The notes under the pieces were generated by a model. That model saw only the letters and a list, made by a program, of their open reading frames with translations, did no database searches and was not told where the DNA came from. A DNA stretch of 15,893 nt from CAYUYM01 sp964449305. Its GTDB lineage: Bacteria; Bacteroidota; Ignavibacteria; SZUA-365; CAYQST01. Numbering within the stretch: position 1 is the stretch's first letter; the number at the start of each line of letters is the position of its first letter. The DNA is taken from assembly GCA_964449305.1 (NCBI GenBank), contig CAYUYM010000071.1, forward strand, positions 1 to 15,893, written 5' to 3'. The position numbers and the translations under genes are program-made. Below, one piece after another: positions 1 to 7,977 of the stretch.

Positions 1-393
1 GGCCACCCTCTGCAGGGCGAGAAGTTGATCGATGTGGTCGATGAGATGCGCCTCGGAATAGGGCTTTGTGATGAAGCTGTCGGCCCCGCTCTCCAGTCCT
101 GAGAGCACGTCGTTCACATGGGACAGCGAGGTCAGCAACAGCACCGGGATGGACCGGAGCTGTGCATCGGATTTGATCAGGCGGCACAGCGCAAAGCCGT
201 CCATGTCCGGCATCATGATGTCGGTGATCACGAGAGTCGGGTGGAAGCGGATGACCAGGTCGTGCGCCTCCAGACCGTTGGCTGCCGCTTCCACGTGGTA
301 GCCATGCTGCTGGAGCACGAATTTCAGCCGGGATGCCTGTGTCGGGCTGTCCTCGGCGATGACGATGGTGGGGCGATGGATGTCTGGAGTCAT
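1..393 (-). CDS. Response-regulator receiver domain protein, C-terminus cut by window edge
   Basis: The visible 131 residues are a complete CheY-like receiver starting MTPDIHRPTIVIAEDSPTQA. The acidic pocket is the ED of IAEDS, the phospho-acceptor is the first Asp of TDIMMPDMDG, the switch Thr lies in LLLTSL, and the invariant Lys is in ITKPYSE. The frame is still open at base 1, so the protein continues and its output domain is unseen. Its receiver closely resembles that of the gene just upstream (460-1767), sharing EDSPTQA, RLKF, LCR, LLLTSL and KPYSE, so the two are probably tandem paralogues and the rest may likewise be a histidine kinase; a GGDEF or DNA-binding output remains possible. 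The ATG at 393 is chosen because the receiver begins at once after it. No Shine-Dalgarno is evident. It lies 66 nt downstream of the kinase and is likely last or near last in the operon. Confidence 0.85.
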   Translation of the reverse strand, partial: MTPDIHRPTIVIAEDSPTQASRLKFVLQQHGYHVEAAANGLEAHDLVIRFHPTLVITDIMMPDMDGFALCRLIKSDAQLRSIPVLLLTSLSHVNDVLSGLESGADSFITKPYSEAHLIDHIDQLLALQRVA

Positions 394-459
394 GGCGCAT
401 CGGATGTCGGAAAATGGTGATCGTGTCGAACTGCCGTGCCGTGGTCCTGCCGTGAGTGA

Positions 460-1767
460 TCAGTCGGGGATCTCGATGGAGGGAAGCGTGAAGGCGAAGG
501 TCGATCCGGAACCGACCGTGCTTTCCACCTCGATCGTGCCGCCATGTCGCTCGACGAACTCCTTGCAGAGGATGAGCCCCAGACCGGTGCTTGGCTCACC
601 CGCCGTCCCTGGTCGGTTCACCCGGGCATCCAGGTGAAACAGTTTGCCGATGTTGTCGGCACTGATGCCGATGCCTGAATCACGGACACTGATCCGTGCA
701 TGACCGTCGCGGATCGTCTCCGCCGTGATGAGGACACGTCCGCCGATGTGGGTGAACTTCACGGCGTTGGAGATGAGGTTGCGCAGCACCGTTTCCGCCA
801 TGCGGAGATCGGCATGCACCATGATGTTCCGCGGCACGGTGCATTCGATGGCGATGTGCTTGGCCGATGCGGCCGACTCCTGTGACCGCCGCACGGAGCT
901 GACAAGATCGCCGAGGTTGATGGGGTGCGGCTGGTACACGACCACGCCACGCTGCATCATGGACCATTCAAGAAGGTTTTCGAACAGGGCATGGACATTC
1001 TTCACGGTCTTGCCCATGGTGTGGGCGATCAGCCGGATCTCTTCGGCCTCCATGTCGTCGGGCAGGTTCGTCATCAGCTCTCCGGCGCTCATGAGTCCGC
1101 CGAAGGCGTTCCGCAAGTCATGGGCGATGATGGAGAAGAACCTGTCCTTGGTCTCGTTGAGCTGGCGCAGTTCCTCGGTGCGCTCCTCCACCAGCTCCTC
1201 CAGGTTCTCGTTCATGTCCTGAAGCTCTTCCTGGGCCACGATGAGATCGCTGTTCTTCACCATGGCGGCTTCATAGGTGGACAGCAGAAGATTCAGCATG
1301 CGCCGGGGGTCCACCGTGAGCTTGCGCATGCGTCCGGCGATCGGGACGAACAGATCGATGCGTCGGTCGACGCGCTCTTCCGGCGTGTGTTGAAGCATGC
1401 CGGTGATGCAGGAGATGAGGTGGTTTTCGGAGTAGGGTTTGGAGATGAAGCCGTCGGCGCCGCAGTCGAGGCTTTCGAGCACATCATCCTTGTGCGCGAG
1501 TGATGTGAGCAGCACCACGGGGATGTGGCGTGTCCGCGCATCCGCCTTGATCATCCGGCAGAGGTGAAACCCCTGGATCTCCGGCATGATGATGTCGGAA
1601 ATGATGAGGGCGGGCGGCCGGCCCGTCAGGTAGTCCAATGCCTCCCTGCCATCCGCGCAGACATCCGCACTGTACCCGTGGCGCTCGAGGAGGAACTTCA
1701 GACGACGCGCCTGCGTCGGGCTGTCCTCGACCACAAGGATGGTGGCGGCTGTTCGTGGCTGGGTCAT
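460..1767 (-). CDS. Hybrid response regulator / histidine kinase (REC-HisKA-HATPase)
   Basis: 435 residues. Residues 8-125 are a receiver with E14-D15, phospho-acceptor D58 (ISDIIMPE), T88 and K110. A linker around 150-185 (LNLLLSTYEAAMVKNSDL) resembles the linker often seen between receiver and kinase in such proteins, followed by a predicted coiled coil at about 176-207. The dimerisation helix carries H216 in FFSIIAHDLRN. The ATPase domain has N330/N334 (LRNLISNAVKF), the G1 box DSGIGIS at 363-369 and the G2 box GLGLIL at 395-400. All residues needed for autophosphorylation are present. There is no membrane segment, so it is cytosolic. An N-terminal receiver suggests that its kinase activity is controlled by phosphotransfer, most simply from the CheA of the same operon (inference). 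It starts 12 nt after cheB stops; no clear Shine-Dalgarno. The final target is not in the window. Confidence 0.93.
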   Translation of the reverse strand: MTQPRTAATILVVEDSPTQARRLKFLLERHGYSADVCADGREALDYLTGRPPALIISDIIMPEIQGFHLCRMIKADARTRHIPVVLLTSLAHKDDVLESLDCGADGFISKPYSENHLISCITGMLQHTPEERVDRRIDLFVPIAGRMRKLTVDPRRMLNLLLSTYEAAMVKNSDLIVAQEELQDMNENLEELVEERTEELRQLNETKDRFFSIIAHDLRNAFGGLMSAGELMTNLPDDMEAEEIRLIAHTMGKTVKNVHALFENLLEWSMMQRGVVVYQPHPINLGDLVSSVRRSQESAASAKHIAIECTVPRNIMVHADLRMAETVLRNLISNAVKFTHIGGRVLITAETIRDGHARISVRDSGIGISADNIGKLFHLDARVNRPGTAGEPSTGLGLILCKEFVERHGGTIEVESTVGSGSTFAFTLPSIEIPD

Positions 1768-1779
1768 CGGGCTGGGGGA

Positions 1780-2829
1780 TTACGTGGGGGTTGCCGGGGG
1801 CAGCAGGGTTTTCAGCAGTGAGGCGATCTCGTCGGGCGACAGCACCTGGCGGGCGGCGTTGATCCGGATGGCCTCGCCCGGCATGCCGTGTACCACGGAG
1901 CTGGCGGCATCCTGCGCAATGGTGAGCGCCCCAAGGTCCCGCAGGATGCGCATTTCATCGGCGCCGTCACGCCCCATGCCGCTCAGCAGGATGGCGATGG
2001 CGGTGGCTCCGTGCATGTCGGCCACGGACTGGAAGAGGCGTGACACAGCGGGGCGCAGGCCGTTCACCGGTGGATCGCTGGTGAGCCTGATGCGGTTGCC
2101 CGCCGACAGCACCATGTGCCAGCCGTCCGGAGCCACATGGGCGTGCCCTGCCAGTGGCAGCTCGCCGTTCCGTGCCACACGCACGGGATAGGATGTGGTG
2201 GACGACAGCCACTCGACGAAGCCGGGCGTGAAGCCGGAGGCGATGTGCTGAACAATGAGGATCGGCGTGCCCAAACCACCATCAAGCGACTTGAGGATCT
2301 TCTGCAGCGTGAGCGGACCGCCGGTGGATGCGCCGATCGCGACGATGGTCCGCGCCGTGGCCGACCGTGGGCGCGCATCGTCGAGCGCCGCACGCGGAGC
2401 GGGCCGTGCATTCCGCGGCCTGCCCACCACCCTGACCTCCGACATCAACCGTATCGTCTGCGTCAGCTCCGCCGCCGCTGCATGGTGGTCGGGATGCTCC
2501 GGCCCCGGCGGCCGCAGGACGATGGAGACCGCCCCCGCCTCCATGAGCCGAAACGAGGATGCCGCATCCTTTGCCGTCGGATGACCGCTCACGATGATGA
2601 TCGGTGTCGGTTGAAGCTCCATGATCCGCTGCGTCGCCTCGTACCCGTCGACCTTCGGCATGTACAGATCCATGGTGATGACATCCGGTTTGAGACGCTG
2701 CACCAGGTCGATGGCCTCCTCGCCGTTGGAGGCGACACCCACCACATGCAACGCCGGATCGGAGTTGATGAGATGTGTCAGGAAATGCTGGTTGACGACG
2801 ACGTCATCGACGACTAGGACTTTGATCAT
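1780..2829 (-). CDS. cheB: Chemoreceptor-glutamate methylesterase (CheB / WspF-like)
   Basis: 349 residues from the ATG at 2829 (MIKVLVVDD). CheB removes methyl groups from receptor glutamates (and deamidates glutamines) and provides adaptation feedback opposite to CheR. The receiver is residues 1-125 with D8-D9 and phospho-acceptor D54 (TMDLYMP). The CheB_methylest domain is about 160-345, with the catalytic triad visible as S168 (GASTGG), H195 (VQHI) and D288 (GMGRDGAD). The odd point is that the receiver Lys that normally follows beta-5 is Arg here (R106 in VLRPPGP), which may alter phospho-signalling. An in-frame upstream ATG at 2871 overlaps the cheA stop as TGATG and would add 14 residues (MHASHITPPVTVAF). 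I prefer 2829 because receivers normally start just before the first beta strand, but coupling at 2871 is possible. It stops 12 nt before the downstream kinase. Confidence 0.95.
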   Translation of the reverse strand: MIKVLVVDDVVVNQHFLTHLINSDPALHVVGVASNGEEAIDLVQRLKPDVITMDLYMPKVDGYEATQRIMELQPTPIIIVSGHPTAKDAASSFRLMEAGAVSIVLRPPGPEHPDHHAAAAELTQTIRLMSEVRVVGRPRNARPAPRAALDDARPRSATARTIVAIGASTGGPLTLQKILKSLDGGLGTPILIVQHIASGFTPGFVEWLSSTTSYPVRVARNGELPLAGHAHVAPDGWHMVLSAGNRIRLTSDPPVNGLRPAVSRLFQSVADMHGATAIAILLSGMGRDGADEMRILRDLGALTIAQDAASSVVHGMPGEAIRINAARQVLSPDEIASLLKTLLPPATPT

Positions 2830-2870
2830 GAACGCAACCGTGACTGGTGGGGTGATGTGAGATGCATGCA

Positions 2871-5195
2871 TCAGAGGAACCTGCGGATCACATCCAGCAG
2901 ATTGCTCTTGTCGAAACTGCTCTTGACAATATAGGCACTTGCGCCCGCCTTGATGCCATGGGCACGGTCCTCACGCGAATCGAGGGAGGTCACCAACACC
3001 ACCGGCATCTCCGCATGCCGCGGATCCTTCCGGATGAGCGAGGTCAACTCGAAGCCGTTCAATCCGGGCATGTCCACGTCCGACACGAGCAGATCGAACT
3101 CCCCGGCCTTGATCTTCGTCATGGCATCGACACCGTCCACCGCAACCTCCACGGCATATCCGGCGGTCTCGAGAATGCTCCGCAGCAGTGAGCGCGAGGT
3201 GATGGAATCGTCGGCGACAAGGAGGTGGTACACCCGCTCCTGTTCCTCCCCACGCAGCGGCGCCGCTGAGCGCGCCACGATCCCGGGATGGAGCGCCGAA
3301 TGCAGAAGATCCGGAACATGCAGCACGCAGACCACCCTGCCGGACCCCAGCGTCGCCGCACCCGCCACGTTGTTGACACGCCGGAGCTGCCGCCCGAGGG
3401 ACTTCACAAGCACCTGCTGCTCCGCGATGATCTCATCCACCGCAAACGCCAGACGCGTCGTGCCATGCTCCAGCACCAGCACGTGGAGCAGCGGATCCTG
3501 CCCGGTGGAAGCGGGACGCGATGGCGCAGGCGCAGGGAGTCCCAGCACATCACGCAGATGAACCAGCACCAGACGACGGTCCCCGATCGTCACCGTGGCA
3601 TGGTTCTCCACGGTTTCGATGCCGGATGTGCGGACAAGCTCCACCTGGACAACATTGGATGTGGGAAGCACGAACACCTGTGTGTCCACACGCACCTCCA
3701 CGCCATGGAAGGTGGAGCGCATCAGCGGTGTGCGCAGGGTGAAGGTGGTGCCCAGACCCGGATGCGACTCCACCTCCACCGATCCACCGATCCCCTCGAC
3801 GCGCTCCTTCACGATGGGGAGCCCCAGCCCGCGGCCGGAGATGTCGGTGATGATCGGAGCAGTCGTGAGTCCGGAACGGAAGATGAGACCGGTCGCCTCC
3901 CGGTCGTCGAGTGCCGCCGCCTCCTCGGTGGTCAGCAGGGCAGCCCGGACCGCCGCGTTGCGCACCTTCGCCGGATCGATGCCGCAGCCATCGTCCGCCA
4001 TCGTGATCTCCAGCAGGCGATGCCCGCTGATGCGGAAGCCGAGATACACGGAGGCCCGGCCCGGCTTGCCGCCGCGCTCCCGCTCGTCGGGCATGGCAAT
4101 CCCGTGATCGATGCAGTTGCGGAGAAGGTGGAGAAGCGGATCCTTCAGCGCATCAAGCACGAACTTGTCCACCTCCACATCCCGCCCCTGCACCACGAAG
4201 TCGACCTCCTTGCCCTGCGTCCGGGCCAGATCGCGCACGAAGCGCGGAAGCCCCTTGACAAAGGTCTCGACCGGAAGCATGAGGATGTCCCGTGCGGCGA
4301 CGAGATGCTCGTCCACCATGCGGGACATCACCCGGTGATCCATCTGAAGCGCGCGTGTGGCCGCTGAGAGCCGTGTGATGACGGTGCCCAGCATCTCGTC
4401 ATTGCGACGGGCGATCTCGAGCCAGCGGTCGCCCTCATCGCTCCGCGCATCGTGCAGAAGCCGCCACTGCGCGGATTCCTGCGCCCAGGTGTCCAGCAGA
4501 TCGTTGATGGCGGACAGCTCCGAGATGCGATGGGCCACGGCGATCTTCGTCTGCAGCATCTCCTCCGCCTGCAGAAACAGCGGCTCCATGCGGTTGAGGC
4601 TGATGCGCACCGTCTCCACGCTCATCGGTGCATCCTGAGCCGCGCCTCCCGGACGCGCGTCTTCCTGCTCCGCGGGTTTGTCGGTCTCCCCTCCGGCCTC
4701 CATCACCTCAGCACCCGCTGGTGGGGGGGGCGATGGAGCGGCGGCGGCGTCCCGGGTGGCAGGCGGTGGCGCGACGGCCGTGGCGCCATCACTGATCCCG
4801 CGCAGCTCCGCAACAAGCTTCCGCACCTGCTGCTTCTGTGCCATGGAGGGACGTCCCTCGAGGCCGGCGACCAACTGGGCCGCAAGGTCGGACGCCGTGC
4901 GGAACAGCTCGTGCAACGATGGCGAGAGCTCAAGCTCACGGCGTTTCAACAGGGCGAACACTCCCTCCATGCCCTGGCACAGTGTCTCCACGATGGTCAC
5001 ATCCACCGATCGTGCAGCCCCCTTGAGACTGTGGACATCACGGAAGATGGACTCGATCAGCGGTGCGGCCTCCTCCACGGATGTCTGCCGCTCCAAGTCT
5101 GCCAGATGCACGGCGATGAGGTGCACCTGCTCCTCGGCCTCTATCCGGAAGGTGGCGCGCAGCTGGGCGAGGAATTCCTCTTCGTGTCGGTCCAT
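2871..5195 (-). CDS. cheA: Hybrid chemotaxis histidine kinase CheA with C-terminal receiver (WspE/FrzE-like)
   Basis: 774 residues. The HPt domain is at 1-110 with H55 in FRDVHSLKGA. A Pro/Ala-rich linker covers about 135-190. A helical dimerisation region (about 195-310) precedes the HATPase domain (about 310-490) with N360 and H364 (LLRNCIDHG), G1 box DDGCGID at 401-407 and G2 box GRGLGL at 454-459. The CheW-like regulatory domain is about 493-635. A C-terminal receiver (657-774) has D662-D663, phospho-acceptor D706 (VSDVDMP), T737 and K758. The kinase couples receptor state to phosphotransfer; the fused receiver may be an output-control or phosphate-sink domain, as known for WspE and FrzE. 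No separate P2 CheY-binding domain is recognisable. The linker contains an eight-C run (4723-4730). It starts 12 nt after the receptor gene and has no clear Shine-Dalgarno. Confidence 0.96.
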   Translation of the reverse strand: MDRHEEEFLAQLRATFRIEAEEQVHLIAVHLADLERQTSVEEAAPLIESIFRDVHSLKGAARSVDVTIVETLCQGMEGVFALLKRRELELSPSLHELFRTASDLAAQLVAGLEGRPSMAQKQQVRKLVAELRGISDGATAVAPPPATRDAAAAPSPPPPAGAEVMEAGGETDKPAEQEDARPGGAAQDAPMSVETVRISLNRMEPLFLQAEEMLQTKIAVAHRISELSAINDLLDTWAQESAQWRLLHDARSDEGDRWLEIARRNDEMLGTVITRLSAATRALQMDHRVMSRMVDEHLVAARDILMLPVETFVKGLPRFVRDLARTQGKEVDFVVQGRDVEVDKFVLDALKDPLLHLLRNCIDHGIAMPDERERGGKPGRASVYLGFRISGHRLLEITMADDGCGIDPAKVRNAAVRAALLTTEEAAALDDREATGLIFRSGLTTAPIITDISGRGLGLPIVKERVEGIGGSVEVESHPGLGTTFTLRTPLMRSTFHGVEVRVDTQVFVLPTSNVVQVELVRTSGIETVENHATVTIGDRRLVLVHLRDVLGLPAPAPSRPASTGQDPLLHVLVLEHGTTRLAFAVDEIIAEQQVLVKSLGRQLRRVNNVAGAATLGSGRVVCVLHVPDLLHSALHPGIVARSAAPLRGEEQERVYHLLVADDSITSRSLLRSILETAGYAVEVAVDGVDAMTKIKAGEFDLLVSDVDMPGLNGFELTSLIRKDPRHAEMPVVLVTSLDSREDRAHGIKAGASAYIVKSSFDKSNLLDVIRRFL
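4723..4730. repeat. G:C homopolymer of eight in the cheA linker
   Basis: Eight G on the plus strand encode part of PSPPPPAG in the Pro-rich linker after the HPt domain of CheA. A one-base slip would leave only the HPt domain translated. Present frame is intact. Confidence 0.6.
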
Positions 5196-5207
5196 GACGT
5201 GTGGCGA

Positions 5208-7316
5208 TCAGGCGTGATACTGTTCGATGAGGGACTTGAGCTTCTGCCCAAGCTCATACAGTTCGCGGGCTGCACGCTCCGCCTGCACCATGCTCGAGGC
5301 ATTCTCGGCGCCCGCCTGGTTGATGCTCTCCATGGCCAGGCTGATCTGGTCCATGCCGGTCACCTGCTGCTGACTCGACGCCACGATCTGCGCCGCGGCG
5401 CGGGCGGCTTCACTGCTGCTCTCGGCGAGGATGCGGATCGAATCCCCCGCCTGCTGCGCCTGCCTCGACCCCGCCTCCACCGCCTTGCTGCCCTGCTCCG
5501 TCACCATCACCGCGGTCGACGTCGCCTTCTGCACGTCCATCAGAATGCTGCGCACCTTCGCCGTCGCCTGCTTGGACTGCTCGGCCAGCGTCTTGATCTC
5601 CTGCGCCACCACGGTGAAGCCCCTGCCATGCTCCTCCGCCCGCGCCGCCTCGATCGCCGCGTTCACCGCCAAAAGGTTGGACTGGTCCGCGATCTCGCCC
5701 ACCGACGCGATGATGCCGCCGATGAGCTGCGACTGCTCCGACAGGCGCACGATGGTCTGCGCGATCGACCCCATCTGCGTCTGGATGTACTGCATGCCCT
5801 TCGTCGTTTCATCCACCGCCTTCAGGCCGAGCTGCGATGCATCGGCAACGCGCTGCGCGCTCTCCGACACACGCGACGCCTTCTGGTTCGACATCTGCGC
5901 CGCCTGCCGCACCTCCTCCACCGTCGTCGTCGTCTGGCTGATGCCTGTGGCCGTCTCTGCTGCGCCCGATGCGATCTGCGTGGTGGAGGCGAGGATCTCC
6001 GATGTGGATGCGGAGAGCACGGACACCGTCTCCTTCACCTCGGCCAGCACGTTCGCCAGATCGGCCGTCCGCGCCTTGACCATGTCCTCCAGCGAATCCC
6101 GGTAGTCCTGAAGCTCCTTCTCCATGCGCTTCGATTCCGTCACGTCGCGCGCGGCGGCAAACACCCCCTGGACCACGCCGTCCTCGTCCCGGTACACGCT
6201 TGCGTTGAACAGCACATCGATCGTCCTGCCGCTGGCATGCCGCAGCGTGAGTGGATGATCCCGCACGAAGCCGTTGGCAAACACCTGGCGGTATCCTGCG
6301 CGTGCCTTCTCCGGATCGGTGAAGTAGTCCGCAAAATCGCTTCCCACAAGCTGCTCGCGCGAGGATCCCGTGGCTTCCATCGTCGTCCTGTTCACATCGG
6401 TGATCTTGCCGCCGGCGTTGATCGTGACCAGCGGATCGAGCGAGGCCTCGATGAGGTTGCGTGCATACGTCGACGCCGCCCGCATCTCCTCCTGAAGCCG
6501 CCGTGCCTCGCTGATGTCGGCGGTGGAGTTCTGCAGGTTGTCCAGCATCCTCCGAAAGCCCTGCACGAGCACCCCCACCTCGTCCACGCGATCGTGGTCG
6601 GTGAAGGACACATCCAGATCGTCACGGTTCGCGATGCGTGCTGCCGTCTGCGCCACCCGTGTGAGGGGGTGCGCAATGGTGCGGTTCAGCACGACGATCA
6701 CTCCGACTCCCAGTGCCAGGAAAAAACAGCCCAAGGCGAGCATCCACATCTTCGCATCGGACGCGTTTTCCATGTCCTGGGCAAGCTGCCTCCTCGTTGC
6801 CCGCTGCGCTTCTCCATCGAGATACAGCGCAATGTCGCGGATGGCACTGTAGCGCTTCTCCTGCTCGCCCAGCCCCAGCGCGCGTGCCTCATCCACCCTG
6901 CCGGTGAGAAGGATCTCCACCTGCCGGTCGCGCACCTGCCGGTATTCCCGGAGCTCCCTTGCCATGGCTTCGAATTTCACGATCACTCCAGGATCCTCGC
7001 CGCGCTGCAGATCCGTGAGGATGGAGTCGATGGTGGCGAAGCGGGCCTCACCCTGCCCCCGGAGTCGCTCCATCGCATCCCTGGACGGGTTCAGCATCAT
7101 CTCGAGAATGGCAACCCGCGCCTGATTGAGATTCGACCGAATCTGCACCATGCCAAGCGACTCCCGGTGATGCCGTTCGTTGAGCTGCTGCTCCGTCTCG
7201 GACAACGAGTCGAGACTGGTGATGGCGATGATGATGATGATGGTGGTGATGAGCCAGAGTGTGCCGACGCACAGCATGAGCTTGGCCCGGGTGGACATGT
7301 CGATGAAGAACTTCAC
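5208..7316 (-). CDS. Methyl-accepting chemotaxis protein with 4-helix-type sensor, HAMP and PAS domains
   Basis: 702 residues from a GTG at 7316, chosen because GAGGAG lies 8 nt upstream; a longer ATG start at 7397 would overlap cheW by 68 nt. TM1 is about residues 13-33 (isoleucine-rich), then a helical periplasmic sensor (34-189) of the 4HB_MCP type, TM2 about 190-210, HAMP 211-265, a PAS domain about 281-394 (from NLIEASLDPLVTI to ARDVTE), and the signalling region 418-702. The hairpin tip is the conserved block EIADQSNLLAVNAAIEAARA (541-560). About 158 residues follow the tip, suggesting a long (40-heptad-like) receptor. There is no C-terminal NWETF-type CheR tether; the protein ends LIEQYHA. 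It forms arrays with the adjacent CheW and CheA. In wsp operons the receptor gene comes first, whereas here it sits between cheW and cheA. The ligand is unknown; the PAS domain could add a cytoplasmic input. Confidence 0.95.
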   Translation of the reverse strand: MKFFIDMSTRAKLMLCVGTLWLITTIIIIIAITSLDSLSETEQQLNERHHRESLGMVQIRSNLNQARVAILEMMLNPSRDAMERLRGQGEARFATIDSILTDLQRGEDPGVIVKFEAMARELREYRQVRDRQVEILLTGRVDEARALGLGEQEKRYSAIRDIALYLDGEAQRATRRQLAQDMENASDAKMWMLALGCFFLALGVGVIVVLNRTIAHPLTRVAQTAARIANRDDLDVSFTDHDRVDEVGVLVQGFRRMLDNLQNSTADISEARRLQEEMRAASTYARNLIEASLDPLVTINAGGKITDVNRTTMEATGSSREQLVGSDFADYFTDPEKARAGYRQVFANGFVRDHPLTLRHASGRTIDVLFNASVYRDEDGVVQGVFAAARDVTESKRMEKELQDYRDSLEDMVKARTADLANVLAEVKETVSVLSASTSEILASTTQIASGAAETATGISQTTTTVEEVRQAAQMSNQKASRVSESAQRVADASQLGLKAVDETTKGMQYIQTQMGSIAQTIVRLSEQSQLIGGIIASVGEIADQSNLLAVNAAIEAARAEEHGRGFTVVAQEIKTLAEQSKQATAKVRSILMDVQKATSTAVMVTEQGSKAVEAGSRQAQQAGDSIRILAESSSEAARAAAQIVASSQQQVTGMDQISLAMESINQAGAENASSMVQAERAARELYELGQKLKSLIEQYHA

Positions 7317-7329
7317 AGGAACATCTCCT

Positions 7330-7977
7330 CTATGAGAGTGAAGAAAATGCGTCGTGGTGGACGAGCATCCTGTCGTCTCGCAGGATGCGGTCGGCATCGA
7401 GCACGATCACGCCGTCTGCCGTCACACCCTGCAGGTACTCCGCGCCGATGTCGCGAAGTCTGTCACGTGAGGCCTGCTCCTCGTCGAGATGGACGGATCG
7501 CACACCGATGATCGCGTCGGCGAGTACGCCGAACTCCATGTCCTCGTTGCGCAGCACGATGATCGTGTTGAGCTGCCCGAGCCCGCGTGCCGGCAGCCCG
7601 AAGAATGTCCGAAGATCCACCACCGAGATGATGCTGCCCCGGATCGAGACAATGCCCACCACGTGCTCCGGCGTGCCGGGGACGGGGGTGAAATCCGCGA
7701 TCGGAACCACCTCCCGCACGAAGGCAGCCTCGAGTCCGTGGTGCTCGTGCGCAAGGTCGAAGATCAGGATCGACAGCATGGATTGATCCGCGGCATCGTC
7801 CTGCTTCACACGCCCGATGGTGCGCGCCCGTTCGCGGAGGATGGCGCGACGCATCTCCCCGGTGCGCCCGCAGTTCGCCTCCAGGGCGGTCTCCAGCTCC
7901 TCCATGCGCCGACGGATGGCATCCCAATCCACATCGGAGGTTGGGGCGCCGTTCGTGGGTGTGGTGTCGTCGGTCAT
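7330..7977 (-). CDS. cheW: CheW-like coupling protein with N-terminal helical extension (WspD-like)
   Basis: 215 residues. The CheW fold spans about 66-210, with the characteristic block VVGIVSIRGSIISVVDLRTF (106-125) and a second half LGQLNTIIVLRN through VRSVHLDEEQ. It links receptors to the CheA kinase. About 65 residues precede the fold, including a charged helix (WDAIRRRMEELETALE) and a segment MRRAILRERARTIG; similar N-terminal helices occur in some CheW proteins of alternative chemosensory systems. The ATG at 7977 overlaps the cheR stop as ATGA, so translation is probably coupled. Its TAG lies 13 nt before the GTG of the receptor gene. It is the second of two cheW genes in the operon, which suggests a division of labour between distinct receptor or kinase contacts (inference). 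Confidence 0.93.
   Translation of the reverse strand: MTDDTTPTNGAPTSDVDWDAIRRRMEELETALEANCGRTGEMRRAILRERARTIGRVKQDDAADQSMLSILIFDLAHEHHGLEAAFVREVVPIADFTPVPGTPEHVVGIVSIRGSIISVVDLRTFFGLPARGLGQLNTIIVLRNEDMEFGVLADAIIGVRSVHLDEEQASRDRLRDIGAEYLQGVTADGVIVLDADRILRDDRMLVHHDAFSSLS

Noticed and set aside
431..454. Direct repeat CTGCCGTG (431-438 and 447-454) between the kinase and the truncated receiver gene
   Set aside because: Only 8 bp, two copies, within GC-rich spacer sequence; no further structure supports a site.
3288..4367. 359-codon plus-strand frame opposite cheA
   Set aside because: Low-complexity antisense translation within a clearly coding kinase gene.
7228..7248. GAT-rich trinucleotide repeat within the receptor gene
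   Set aside because: It encodes the isoleucine-rich TM1 segment; a three-base unit keeps the frame, and codon choice for Ile explains it.
4452..7511. Very long plus-strand open frame (about 1,019 codons) opposite cheA, receptor and cheW
   Set aside because: It is antisense to genes with full conserved domains, is rich in His/Arg/Leu as expected for a GC-rich complement frame, and shows no domain or ribosome site.
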